From Sporosarcina sp. ACRSM (GTDB taxonomy: Bacteria > Bacillota > Bacilli > Bacillales_A > Planococcaceae): a stretch of 64,000 bases of DNA. The notes under the pieces were generated by a model that saw only the letters and a list, made by a program, of their open reading frames with translations, was not told the origin of the DNA and searched no databases. How positions within the stretch are numbered: position 1 is the first letter of the stretch; every line of letters begins with the position of its first letter. The stretch lies in the NCBI RefSeq assembly GCF_022346545.1, contig NZ_JAKRNU010000003.1:280051-344050 (forward strand), written 5' to 3'. Positions 34,766 through 42,663 of this stretch are shown here, piece by piece. The position numbers were made by a program, and so were the translations under genes.

Positions 34766-34917
34766 GCCTCCGGCGGATGTCACAGATTTTGAAAGGAGTT
34801 AATTGCGAATCGAACGGCGAAGGGTTCGATTTGCCGTATTTCTGCGTTCTTTGCAGAAATTAAGGCACCAGCCATTAGAAAGCGCAATTCAAAATCTGGA
34901 CGCAATCACGCCGAGGC
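34766..34917. repeat. 152-bp nested palindromic element, copy 1
   Basis: Outer arms GCCTCCGGCG/CGCCGAGGC, then CAGATTTTGAA/TTCAAAATCTG, then AATTGCG/CGCAATT, enclosing two hairpins. The 60-bp core (34808-34867) recurs at 42701-42760 with only 3 differences. It abuts the 18-bp inverted repeat on its left and lies between a sigma-54 promoter and the transporter gene it should drive. Non-coding; probably a mobile MITE-like repeat. Confidence 0.8.
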
Positions 34918-34949
34918 GCGATTGATAAAACTAATTGTCCATATTATCT

Positions 34950-34966
34950 TGCAATTTACATGCCAA
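34950..34966 (-). promoter_or_regulatory. Sigma-54 promoter of the 2HCT transporter
   Basis: The minus strand reads TTGGCATGTAAATTGCA, with GG and GC 10 bases apart. It differs from the operon promoter at 23.8 kb at one of 17 positions. It lies about 460 bases from the transporter start, with two repeat elements in between. Confidence 0.85.
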
Positions 34967-35020
34967 CAATAGAAACCTATTTCCTTCCGGCATCCGACGT
35001 TTGAAAATGAAAAGATAGTT

Positions 35021-35063
35021 GTTGCTTGCAACGTTGCGAAACTAGAAATGCAACAATTGCAAC
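35021..35063 (-). promoter_or_regulatory. Upstream activator sites of the 2HCT transporter
   Basis: Read on the minus strand: GTTGC-N4-GTTGC (35063 to 35050), then the palindrome GTTGC-N2-GCAAC (35032 to 35021), about 54 bp before the -24 box. This is the same order and motifs as at 23.73-23.78 kb. Confidence 0.75.
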
Positions 35064-35102
35064 AATTTCATTCAAAAGCGAATCCATTTTGTAAAGGGGA
35101 AA

Positions 35103-35146
35103 AATAGCGGGATTAGGACAATGAGGTAGAAGGGGAGTCCGCTATT
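35103..35146. terminator. Hairpin between activator sites and regulator promoter
   Basis: An AAATAGCGG...CCGCTATTT stem with a long loop and T4 after it. It may insulate the divergent units; terminator role uncertain. Confidence 0.4.
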
Positions 35147-35161
35147 TTGCTACGATAAGCA

Positions 35162-35191
35162 TTGATAAGCGGAAGATGTATCACCTATAAT
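35162..35191 (+). promoter_or_regulatory. SigA-type promoter of the sigma-54 activator gene
   Basis: TTGATA and TATAAT with an 18-base spacer, about 90 bases upstream of the GTG start. This suggests the activator is expressed by housekeeping polymerase. Confidence 0.7.
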
Positions 35192-35279
35192 TAAATTTGA
35201 AAACCCTATTTATTTTGAAAACACTGGTGGTAGAAGTACGCTGTTGCACTTCTATCAAATAGGATTGAGGGATTTTGCT

Positions 35280-36608
35280 GTGAAAGAGAAAAACGAAAAA
35301 CAATTAAAGTTTTATGAAACCATTTTAGATTTATCGCATTCGGGCATCGTTGGCGTGGACAAGGATGGACGCATTATCTTGTACAATCAGCCCGCTGCGG
35401 ATTTTCTTGGTGTTCCCGTGCAACAGGCCATTGGAAAATTGGTGACGGAAGTAAATCCGGATCATCCCGGTTTAACAAGGGTTCTTTCGGAGAAAAGTGT
35501 GCAGCTTGATCAACTGCGAAAACTGGGGAAGCGTACAGCGATTATTAATCGGGCGCCTATTTACATGGACGATGAATTAATTGGAGCTGTTTCAACCGTA
35601 CGTGATATCACGGAATTACAGCAATACGAAGAGACGATGCGGCGAAAAATGGTGCAACAGGGGTTGCAAGCGAAATGGACTTTAGAGCAGATGGTCGCCA
35701 AATCGAAGTCCATGGAATCCCTGCTAGCATTGGCAAAAAAATACGCTCTCACCGATTCCACTGTTTTGTTGCAGGGGGAATCAGGGACGGGTAAAGAAAT
35801 GTTAGCGCAAGGCATACACCGGGCCAGCCGACGGAAAACAGGTCCTTTCGTAGCGATCAACTGTGCTGCCTTACCGGAGAATTTACTTGAGAGTGAATTA
35901 TTCGGCTATGAAGAAGGTTCTTTTACAGGAGCAAGAAAGGGAGGCAAACCTGGGCTTTTTGAAATGGCTCATCATGGCACGATCTTTTTAGACGAGATGG
36001 GCGAGTTGCCCCTCGTTTTACAAGGGCGTTTATTACGTGTTTTGCAGGAGAAGGAAGTCATGCGTATTGGCGGCAACAAAGTGATCCCGGTGAATGTCAG
36101 AGTCATTGCTGCTACCAACAAAAATTTGGTGGACCAGATGCACGAAGGCTTGTTCCGAGAAGACTTATTTTTCCGATTGGCGATACTTGTTTTGAAAATC
36201 CCTCCCTTACGCCAGCGAAAAGAGGATATCCCTTGGCTGATTGAAGCTTTTTTGCGTAATGAGGACAAGGCGAATACCTTACAGATCACAGAGGAGAACA
36301 TGCAAAAACTGCAGAACTATTCTTGGCCTGGTAATGTACGTGAGTTGAGCAATTTTATTGAACGCGCATTGGTTTTGCAAGATACAGGGGAATCGATCGA
36401 TTTGTTGGACTCTCATTTATGGATAAATGCTGAGAGACAAACCGTGCAAAAAGGGAATAACTCCTTAACACCTGCGATGGGAGAAACGGAAGAGGAACAG
36501 ATTCAACGAGTGTTAAAAGAAGAAGAGGGCAATATGGGGCGGGCGGCCAGACGATTAGGTATTCATCGTACAACTTTATGGAGAAAATTAAAAAATATGG
36601 AAAAATGA
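35280..36608 (+). CDS. Sigma-54-dependent activator (PAS-AAA+-Fis)
   Basis: 442-residue enhancer-binding protein. An N-terminal PAS sensor (residues ~10-115), a central AAA+ domain with Walker A GESGTGKE (near 165), the sigma-54-contacting loop GSFTGA (near 212) and Walker B FLDEMGE (near 236), and a C-terminal Fis-type helix-turn-helix GNMGRAARRLGIHRTTLWRK. It should bind the GTTGC sites and remodel sigma-54 polymerase at both -24/-12 promoters nearby. The signal is probably a small molecule bound by PAS. GTG 35280 follows GAGGG at 8 bases; the in-frame TTG at 35244 lacks a site. Confidence 0.92.
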   Translation: MKEKNEKQLKFYETILDLSHSGIVGVDKDGRIILYNQPAADFLGVPVQQAIGKLVTEVNPDHPGLTRVLSEKSVQLDQLRKLGKRTAIINRAPIYMDDELIGAVSTVRDITELQQYEETMRRKMVQQGLQAKWTLEQMVAKSKSMESLLALAKKYALTDSTVLLQGESGTGKEMLAQGIHRASRRKTGPFVAINCAALPENLLESELFGYEEGSFTGARKGGKPGLFEMAHHGTIFLDEMGELPLVLQGRLLRVLQEKEVMRIGGNKVIPVNVRVIAATNKNLVDQMHEGLFREDLFFRLAILVLKIPPLRQRKEDIPWLIEAFLRNEDKANTLQITEENMQKLQNYSWPGNVRELSNFIERALVLQDTGESIDLLDSHLWINAERQTVQKGNNSLTPAMGETEEEQIQRVLKEEEGNMGRAARRLGIHRTTLWRKLKNMEK

Positions 36609-36699
36609 TTTGAGAAGTGAATGGTGCAGCTAAACGAACACTCTAGTTATGCTATACTTGATACTGAAATCATAACATTGAAAAAAGAATAATGGAGAA

Positions 36700-36895
36700 A
36701 TAGGTTTTCAAACAGTTGGACATAATTGTTTGGAACGAAGAGGGAAGTTGGTGAAAGTCCAACACGATCCCGTCACTGTAAGCGTTGAAGCGACTAAGAT
36801 GAAATCCACTGTGTATTAGACATGGGAAGGAGTTAGTTAGCTGATGAGACGTAAGTCAGGAGACCTGCCTATTTTGATTGTTAAGCTTCCTCGAG
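36700..36895 (+). promoter_or_regulatory. Cobalamin riboswitch
   Basis: Class-I-like B12 aptamer landmarks are present in order: GGGAAGTTGGTGAAAGTCCAAC, then the P-loop CCCGTCACTGTAA, and the B12-box region CTGATGAGACGTAAGTCAGGAGACCTGCC written here in parts around 36733-36870. It lies ahead of B12 transport and salvage genes, so B12 binding should switch them off, probably through the downstream hairpin. Boundaries are approximate. Confidence 0.93.
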
Positions 36896-36951
36896 GAGGG
36901 AATGTTTAAAGTGTGTACATAGGATGCCAGGCACCCTAACGCTTTTTAAAC

Positions 36952-36980
36952 GCGCCTTCTTTTAGAAGAGCGCTTTTTTT
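36952..36980 (+). terminator. Riboswitch-controlled terminator
   Basis: GCGCCTTCT/AGAAGAGCGC imperfect stem followed by seven T residues, between the B12 aptamer and the first gene of the operon. It is well placed to be the expression platform. Confidence 0.75.
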
Positions 36981-37004
36981 GATGTGAAAAAAGGAGAGAA
37001 GAAA

Positions 37005-38000
37005 TTGAAGAATTTATTTCAAAAATGGGGTTTACTCAGTTTTGTATTCGTCTTCATGCTGGCGATCCTGACGGCATGTGGGACGGACAAGCAGTCGAAT
37101 GACGCAGTGGAAGATGTGACGGATGCAGGGACGACGGATGTCAGTGAAGAAGTCGCCCAAGCGTTCCCGGTAACGATTACGGATGATGCGGGGCGGGAAG
37201 TGACCATTGAGAGCGAACCGGAAACGATTGTTTCCATCCAGGCGAGCAACACAGAAATCTTGTATGCACTTGGGGTGGGCGACCGCTTGATTGGTGTATC
37301 CGATTACGATAATTATCCGGCGGAAGCGCTTGAAGTACAGAAAGTCGGCGGACAAGATATGGATGCGGAGCTGATTTTATCGCTCCTGCCGGATATTGTC
37401 CTCGCTACGTCTTACCACTACAACACGCATGGAGATATCTTGAAACAATATGAAGAAGCGGGCATTACGGTCGTCGTGACAGGCAGTGCATCTTCTTTTG
37501 ACGATGCTTACCAAACGATGAACATGATCGGCAAGGCGACGGGAACTGCTGAAAAAGCGGATGAAATCATTACTGATATGAAAGAGCGACGTGCAGCGAT
37601 TGAAGAAAAGGCAAAAGCCATTACTGACAAAAAGAAAGTATGGGTGGAAGTGTCCCCTGCGCCGGATATTTTCACAACCGGGCAAAACACGTTCATGCAT
37701 GAAATGTTGGAAACGATCAATGCCACCAATGCCGCGGAAGATCAGGATGGTTGGGTGAAGTTGACGGAAGAGGAAATCGTCCAATTGAATCCGGACGTCA
37801 TCATTACGACATACGGTTATTATATCGACAATCCAGCTGAACAAGTTTTGGCACGTGAAGGCTGGGCGGAAGTGACAGCAGTAAAAGAAGGACAAGTATT
37901 CGATGTGGATAGTGACACGGTCACGCGTCCGGGACCTCGTTTGATCCAAGGAGTGGAAACACTTGCAAAAATCGTCTATCCGGAAGTTTTTGGGGAATAA
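37005..38000 (+). CDS. btuF: Cobalamin ABC transporter substrate-binding lipoprotein
   Basis: 331-residue lipoprotein. A signal peptide with lipobox LTAC (near residue 25), then a Thr/Asp-rich linker, then a two-lobed periplasmic-binding fold of the BtuF/FecB class: ETIVSIQASNTEILYALGVGDRLIGVSDY in the first lobe and PDVIITTYGYYIDN in the second. It captures cobalamin or corrinoids outside the cell and delivers them to the membrane permease. TTG 37005 is 8 bases after GGAG; the GTG at 36984 lies before that site. It is the first gene after the B12 riboswitch. Confidence 0.88.
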   Translation: MKNLFQKWGLLSFVFVFMLAILTACGTDKQSNDAVEDVTDAGTTDVSEEVAQAFPVTITDDAGREVTIESEPETIVSIQASNTEILYALGVGDRLIGVSDYDNYPAEALEVQKVGGQDMDAELILSLLPDIVLATSYHYNTHGDILKQYEEAGITVVVTGSASSFDDAYQTMNMIGKATGTAEKADEIITDMKERRAAIEEKAKAITDKKKVWVEVSPAPDIFTTGQNTFMHEMLETINATNAAEDQDGWVKLTEEEIVQLNPDVIITTYGYYIDNPAEQVLAREGWAEVTAVKEGQVFDVDSDTVTRPGPRLIQGVETLAKIVYPEVFGE

Positions 38001-39033
38001 AATCACTTGGTTGTACTTACTGAGTATCGGATTGGTGCTCGGTGCGCTGCTGCTTGGATTATTCGTCAGCAGCGTCCAGTTTCCGATCATGACCATTTTA
38101 CATATCGTGTTGGACAAGTCATTCGGGCTCGGTTGGCTTGAAAACATTCCGCGGAATGAAGAATTGATCATCTGGAATATCCGACTCCCTCGGGTAATAC
38201 TTGCTCTTTGTGTCGGTGCTTCGCTATCGCTTGCAGGCGCCGCCTTTCAAGGGCTTTTACGGAATCCGTTAGCGGACCCTTATACGATCGGTGTGTCGTC
38301 AGGTGCTGCATTGGGTGCTGTGTTTGTCATCTTTTTTCAATTTACGATTATCGGGCTTGGTAGTTTTACATTGCCGGTTGTCGCTATTATTAGTGGATTT
38401 ATTACCTTAGGCATTGTGTTTGGTTTGGTCCGTTTGAGCAGTAGAAGTTTGGCCATTGAAACGATTATTTTGGCAGGAATTATCATCGGCGCGTTTATCG
38501 GTGCCATTACATCGCTTCTGATTTCGCTCGGAGATCGGGATGCGATGACGCAAATCATGTACTGGCTCTACGGCAGTGTCGGGATGAGGGGATGGAGTCA
38601 TGTCCAGCTTGTCATCCCATTTATCATTGTTGGGGCGATTATTTTGCTGATGCATTATCGGGAATTGAATGCGCTGGCACTTGGAGAGGAAGCGGCTGAC
38701 CATATCGGCGTCAACGTGAAAAGAGGGAAAATCATGGTGCTGATCGGCGCCTCTTTATTGACGGGGGCGGCCGTAGCCGTTTCCGGTTCAATTGGATTTG
38801 TCGGGCTCGTCATCCCGCATCTCGTCCGTTTGCTGACCGGACCGAATCATCGGCATCTCCTACCGTTATCGATGCTGTTCGGCGGTTCGTTTTTGATTTT
38901 GGCCGACTTGCTGGCCCGGACGATCATTGCCCCGAAGGAATTGCCGATTGGCGTCATTACGGCTTTGATCGGCGCGCCTGTTTTTGCCATTTTACTGGTC
39001 AGGGAACGAATCGGAAGAGGTGAGCGCGGATGA
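37990..39033 (+). CDS. btuC: Cobalamin ABC transporter permease
   Basis: 347-residue FecCD-family permease with about ten membrane helices. Family blocks are visible: RLPRVILALCVGASLSLAGA followed by FQGLLRNPLADPYTIGVSSGA, and near the C-terminus the VSGSIGFVGLVIPHLVR cytoplasmic loop that contacts the ATPase. The start overlaps the end of btuF. TTG 37990 (after GGAAG) gives a standard N-terminus, but TTG 37963 or 38011 remain possible. The gene ends in ATGA overlap with the ATPase gene. Confidence 0.88.
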   Translation: MGNKITWLYLLSIGLVLGALLLGLFVSSVQFPIMTILHIVLDKSFGLGWLENIPRNEELIIWNIRLPRVILALCVGASLSLAGAAFQGLLRNPLADPYTIGVSSGAALGAVFVIFFQFTIIGLGSFTLPVVAIISGFITLGIVFGLVRLSSRSLAIETIILAGIIIGAFIGAITSLLISLGDRDAMTQIMYWLYGSVGMRGWSHVQLVIPFIIVGAIILLMHYRELNALALGEEAADHIGVNVKRGKIMVLIGASLLTGAAVAVSGSIGFVGLVIPHLVRLLTGPNHRHLLPLSMLFGGSFLILADLLARTIIAPKELPIGVITALIGAPVFAILLVRERIGRGERG

Positions 39034-40418
39034 TCAAAGTGGAGCGACTGGCGGGTGGCTATGGGAAAAAGCCGATTGTCCAAGACATTGATCTGGAAAT
39101 TGAAAAAGGGGAGTTTTTTGCCTTACTCGGGCCGAATGGAAGTGGCAAAACAACGCTTTTCAAATTAATCACCGGACAATTGCCGATCCTTTCTGGGGAC
39201 ATTTTCATCACCGGTAAAGCGGTATCCAAATTGACGAAGTTGGAAAAAGCGAGAAAGGTAGCTGTCCTTTCCCAGGAAGTGCAAATGACTTTCGATTATA
39301 CCGTTGAAGAGATCGTCAGCCTTGGACGCTATCCCCACCAAAAAGGGCTGTTCAAAATACTGTCCTCGTACGATCGTCAAGTGATTGATTCGGTAATGAA
39401 GATTACCAATGTGGAACGCTATCGTAAAACGAACTTCCGTCTGTTGAGTGGGGGAGAAAAACAACGCGTCTTATTGGCAAAAGCCTTGGCGCAAGAGCCG
39501 GAAATTTTATTGCTGGATGAACCGACCAATCACTTGGACATCAAGCATACCTTCCATATGCTCGATTTATTGAAAGAGTGGCAGCAGACGAAAGGGCTGA
39601 CGATTTTTGCCATTTTACATGACTTGAACGTTGCCTCCCTGTATGCAGATCGCGTTGCTTTATTGCATGAAGGTTCTTTTTTAGAAGTCGGGGACGTCAA
39701 TACGTTACGGAAAGAGCAACAGTTGAAACAAGTCTATGAAGTGGAAGTGCATGCGCAAGCCCATCCCTTCGTACCCAAACCACAACTTCATCTGACGCCA
39801 ACGCATGCGTATGAGCCGGAGGAGGCACCGTTAGCGGAACGTTTTCAAGTGGAACGTGTTGAAGAGATAGCCCATCTACGCTTTTATCAGCCATTGCGGT
39901 CGTTATCCAATGCGACGGTTGGCGAAGGGGTGCAGTGGTTACAGCATTTTTGCCTGTTGAAGGGGCGGGTTCATTCCAAACAATCGTTGCTAGATGGGCT
40001 TGAGGAATATGGAATTCCCCCTGAACAAGCGGCTGCCATCGGGTTTAATGGCAATCTACAACATGTGGTCATTAGCGAAAGGCCTTTCCTCGACAGCCAG
40101 CTATTGGTTGTCGCTGCGATAGAAGCGAGTGACAATGTAGATGCCATTCATCTAATGCTGTTTATCAATGGCCAATTGTCCGATAAAGCGCTGTTCGACG
40201 GCTATATGGCTGCGACGGAAGCGAAAGTGAAAGCCTGTCAGCGATTCCAGTTGGGGGCGGTGCAATCGGCAAAGGACGTGCTGCTTATTGCAGGTACCCA
40301 AGTGGAAAGTCAGTTGTACGATCTGGAACCAATAATATTCCGGGAAGGGATCGAACAGGCTGTTATTGCTGTATTGAAAGAGGCGTTTGAAAAAATAGGG
40401 GGGAGCGTCGATGACTGA
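39030..40418 (+). CDS. Cobalamin ABC transporter ATPase fused to a CbiZ-like domain
   Basis: 462-residue fusion. Residues ~1-250 are a BtuD/FepC-type ATPase: Walker A GPNGSGKTT, signature LLSGGEKQR, Walker B LLLDEPTNHLD and switch LHDLN. Residues ~275-460 resemble CbiZ, the adenosylcobinamide amidohydrolase that lets salvaged corrinoids be remodelled, with the LSDKALFDGYMAATEAKVKA block clearly recognisable. The usual TGTATD-like Gly-Thr motif is replaced by GAVQSAKD, so this domain may be altered or regulatory. BtuD-CbiZ fusions are known in Bacillus relatives. Start and stop overlap the neighbouring genes. Confidence 0.85.
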   Translation: MIKVERLAGGYGKKPIVQDIDLEIEKGEFFALLGPNGSGKTTLFKLITGQLPILSGDIFITGKAVSKLTKLEKARKVAVLSQEVQMTFDYTVEEIVSLGRYPHQKGLFKILSSYDRQVIDSVMKITNVERYRKTNFRLLSGGEKQRVLLAKALAQEPEILLLDEPTNHLDIKHTFHMLDLLKEWQQTKGLTIFAILHDLNVASLYADRVALLHEGSFLEVGDVNTLRKEQQLKQVYEVEVHAQAHPFVPKPQLHLTPTHAYEPEEAPLAERFQVERVEEIAHLRFYQPLRSLSNATVGEGVQWLQHFCLLKGRVHSKQSLLDGLEEYGIPPEQAAAIGFNGNLQHVVISERPFLDSQLLVVAAIEASDNVDAIHLMLFINGQLSDKALFDGYMAATEAKVKACQRFQLGAVQSAKDVLLIAGTQVESQLYDLEPIIFREGIEQAVIAVLKEAFEKIGGSVDD

Positions 40419-41805
40419 ACGTAGGCTTGTTATAGCAGGGACAGGTAGTGGAGTCGGCAAGACGACTTTGACGATCGGCTTGATGGCGGCGTTGAAGAAA
40501 ATGGGGCTCATAGTTCAAGGGTTCAAATGTGGACCGGATTATATTGATCCGACGTATCATACCGCGGTGACGAAACGGGTATCGCGGAATTTGGATAGTT
40601 GGATGCTTGGCAAAGAGACAGTTCTTGACATCTTCAATCATGGCAGTGCGGGTGCGGGTATTTCGATCATGGAAGGTGTGATGGGCTTTTATGATGGAAG
40701 AGATCCGTTGTCGGATGAAGGCAGTACAGCGGAAATTAGCGTGCTGACGAAAAGTCCGGTGCTGCTCGTCGTCAATTGCGCAAGCATGGCGAGAAGTGCG
40801 GCGGCTGTTGTGAAAGGGTTTCAAACGCTTTCGGATGAACCAAATATAGTCGGCGTCATCGCCAACCAAGTCGGAAGCGAACATCATTTCAATCTTGTGA
40901 AGGCCGCCATTGAACAGCAATGCGGCATTCCGGTGATTGGCTATTTGAAACGGGAGCAAGACATTGAAATTCCCGAGAGAAGTCTCGGACTTATTCCGTC
41001 CATTGAAAGAGGGGAGCTCGATCCATTTTTTGATCGGCTTGGCAAACTCGTAACGGAAACGATTGATCTAGAGAAATTATTGGAGATTTCGGTGGCGCCA
41101 CCTTTGCCTGCGTCCTCCGGTGATTCATTGTTTGGGAAACCTAAAAGTCCAATTGTACGGATAGCGGTTGCGAAAGACGCTGCCTTCAATTCGTATTACG
41201 AGGAGAACTTGGAGATTTTACAGTCGTATGGGGCTGAACTAGTCTATTTTTCGCCAATGGCCGATCAAGCATTGCCGGAGAATGTAGATGGCCTGTATCT
41301 GGGCGGTAGTTTGCCGGAAGAGTTTGCGCAGCAAGTTTCTCAAAATGAATCGATGAAGCGTTCCATCCGCCAAGCGCTTGAATGGGGCATCCCGACATTA
41401 GCGGAAGGCGGCGGGTTTGTCTATTTGACGGAATCGCTCATTTCGACCGGTGGAGAATCTTTCGAAATGGTCGGATTGATTCCTGGAAATGTGAAGATGC
41501 ATACGAAGTTGCAAGCGATTGGATACCGGGAGATCAAAGGTTGCTCCGCAAATTTCCTGCTCAATGAACAACAACAGGCAAAAGGGCATGAGTTTCACTA
41601 TGCCACATTCCATACGGATGAGCCGATCCAGCATGCTTATGAAACATCGGGCATGCGAGGGACCAAAACGGACGGCTATGCGAATAAAAACGTTGTAGCG
41701 GGTTTCACTAGATTTCATTTTGCGACCTGTCTGGATATGGTACAAAGGTGGATTCAGGCGTGTCAAAACGATCAAAATAGAAAAGGGGATGAGGGAAATG
41801 AGTGA
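40411..41805 (+). CDS. cbiA: Cobyrinic acid a,c-diamide synthase
   Basis: 464-residue glutamine-dependent amidotransferase. The N-terminal P-loop domain has GTGSGVGKTTLT (near residue 10) and a GFKCGPDYIDPTYH block; the C-terminal half is a class I glutaminase-like domain with LYLGGSLPEEFAQ. The usual nucleophilic GG-Cys is not obvious: the segment reads ALAEGGGFVYL, where other CbiA proteins have a Cys-Gly-Gly context. It therefore may use free ammonia or be altered. It normally amidates the a and c side chains of cobyrinate. It overlaps the ATPase gene by 8 bases and the next by 8. Confidence 0.85.
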   Translation: MTERRLVIAGTGSGVGKTTLTIGLMAALKKMGLIVQGFKCGPDYIDPTYHTAVTKRVSRNLDSWMLGKETVLDIFNHGSAGAGISIMEGVMGFYDGRDPLSDEGSTAEISVLTKSPVLLVVNCASMARSAAAVVKGFQTLSDEPNIVGVIANQVGSEHHFNLVKAAIEQQCGIPVIGYLKREQDIEIPERSLGLIPSIERGELDPFFDRLGKLVTETIDLEKLLEISVAPPLPASSGDSLFGKPKSPIVRIAVAKDAAFNSYYEENLEILQSYGAELVYFSPMADQALPENVDGLYLGGSLPEEFAQQVSQNESMKRSIRQALEWGIPTLAEGGGFVYLTESLISTGGESFEMVGLIPGNVKMHTKLQAIGYREIKGCSANFLLNEQQQAKGHEFHYATFHTDEPIQHAYETSGMRGTKTDGYANKNVVAGFTRFHFATCLDMVQRWIQACQNDQNRKGDEGNE

Positions 41806-42349
41806 ACACAAAAAAGAACGACGAGGATTAACACTTGTTTATACAGGGCATGGCAAAGGGAAAACGACCGCGGCATTGGGTATCGCCCTTCGCAGTATCG
41901 GTAGAGGCTATCAAGTGAAAATCTTGCAGTTTATCAAATCGCCGCAACGGTCTTATGGCGAGCAAATCGCATTGGAAAAACTCGGCGTGGAAATGGTGCA
42001 GCTCGGTATCGGCTTTACTTGGTTGAAAACGCCTGAAGAGCATCGCGAAGCGCTAAGAAAAGCATGGCCACAAGCAAGAGATGCCGTCATGAGCGGGGAG
42101 TACGATGTTGTCATTTGGGATGAACTGAACAATGCATTGGCCATCGATAAGTTTCCAATTGACGATGTACTTCCTTTGGACGAAGTGTTGGAAACGATTC
42201 GAAATAGACCTGCCCATGTGCATCTTGTGATCACGGGAAGAGATGCACAACCCGAAATCAAAGAAATTGCGGATCTAGTCTCGGTGATCGAAGCGGAGAA
42301 GCACTATTATGAAGATGGGGTAGAGGCGGTCAAGGGATTGGAATTTTGA
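41798..42349 (+). CDS. cobO: Cob(I)yrinic acid a,c-diamide adenosyltransferase
   Basis: 183-residue CobO/BtuR-family enzyme that attaches the adenosyl group to cobalt. The ATP-binding loop GHGKGKTTAALG (near residue 20), WDELNNAL (near 107) and VITGRDA (near 146) are diagnostic. ATG 41798 lies 9 bases after GGGG and overlaps the end of cbiA; longer frames begin inside cbiA. It is the last gene of the riboswitch-controlled B12 operon; a degenerate toxin-antitoxin copy follows. Confidence 0.93.
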   Translation: MSEHKKERRGLTLVYTGHGKGKTTAALGIALRSIGRGYQVKILQFIKSPQRSYGEQIALEKLGVEMVQLGIGFTWLKTPEEHREALRKAWPQARDAVMSGEYDVVIWDELNNALAIDKFPIDDVLPLDEVLETIRNRPAHVHLVITGRDAQPEIKEIADLVSVIEAEKHYYEDGVEAVKGLEF

Positions 42350-42366
42350 TTGGGGAAGTACGTGGA

Positions 42367-42396
42367 TTGAATTAACTCGTATAATTATGCTGCAAT
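42367..42396 (+). promoter_or_regulatory. Weakened antitoxin-RNA promoter, copy 1
   Basis: TTGAAT and TGCAAT, 18 bases apart, align with TTGAAT/TACAAT of copy 3 and TTAAAT/TATAAT of copy 2. The second -10 base, normally an invariant A, is G here. Confidence 0.5.
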
Positions 42397-42545
42397 CAAC
42401 ATAGATTAAGAAAAGCTGAACGTCTGCAAACGTCCAGCTGATTGCAGTCACTACCGCATGAAGAGCGGTTGACCCATTGTACAGAAGTGTTGAAAAAGAA
42501 AAACCACCCTGCTTACTTGGTCGTTAGCGGAGGGTGGTTATTTCT
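42397..42545 (+). ncRNA. Type I antitoxin-like antisense RNA, copy 1
   Basis: Convergent to the toxin gene and overlapping its 3' end. Conserved features shared with copies 2 and 3 are the AGCTGAACGT/ACGTCCAGCT hairpin, an ACCGC...GCGGT hairpin and a terminator AACCACCCT/AGGGTGGTT (42501-42540). Layout matches the txpA/RatA and bsrG/SR4 pairs. Its promoter looks damaged. Confidence 0.6.
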
Positions 42546-42657
42546 TTTGATTGGTGATAACAATTGCCACTACAATGGCTACAACTGCTGTTAAAGTTGT
42601 AGCAAGGAATATACCAAATTGAAATAGCATATTCATAGCTTCAAAAGTTACCAACAT
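42538..42657 (-). CDS. Holin-like type I toxin, copy 1
   Basis: 39-residue single-helix hydrophobic peptide (MLVTFEAMNMLFQFGIFLAT, then a VVAIVVAIVIT stretch and NQKK). It matches the putative holin-like toxin family related to TxpA/BsrG, which act at the membrane. The frame is intact, but the 5' region is not: where copy 3 has an AAAGGGGGTG ribosome site, this copy has unrelated GC-rich sequence from an inserted repeat. It is therefore probably poorly translated. The 3' end overlaps the antisense RNA. Confidence 0.7.
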   Translation of the reverse strand: MLVTFEAMNMLFQFGIFLATTLTAVVAIVVAIVITNQKK

Positions 42658-42663
42658 CTATAA

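Noticed and set aside
34766..34917. Group II intron or other catalytic RNA
   Set aside because: The nested arms are suggestive, but there is no domain V-like hairpin, no maturase and the length is only about 150 bp.
37377..38171. 264-codon minus-strand frame
   Set aside because: Antisense to btuF and btuC; no ribosome site and no recognisable domain.
40363..40959. 198-codon minus-strand frame
   Set aside because: Antisense to cbiA; His/Arg-rich shadow composition.
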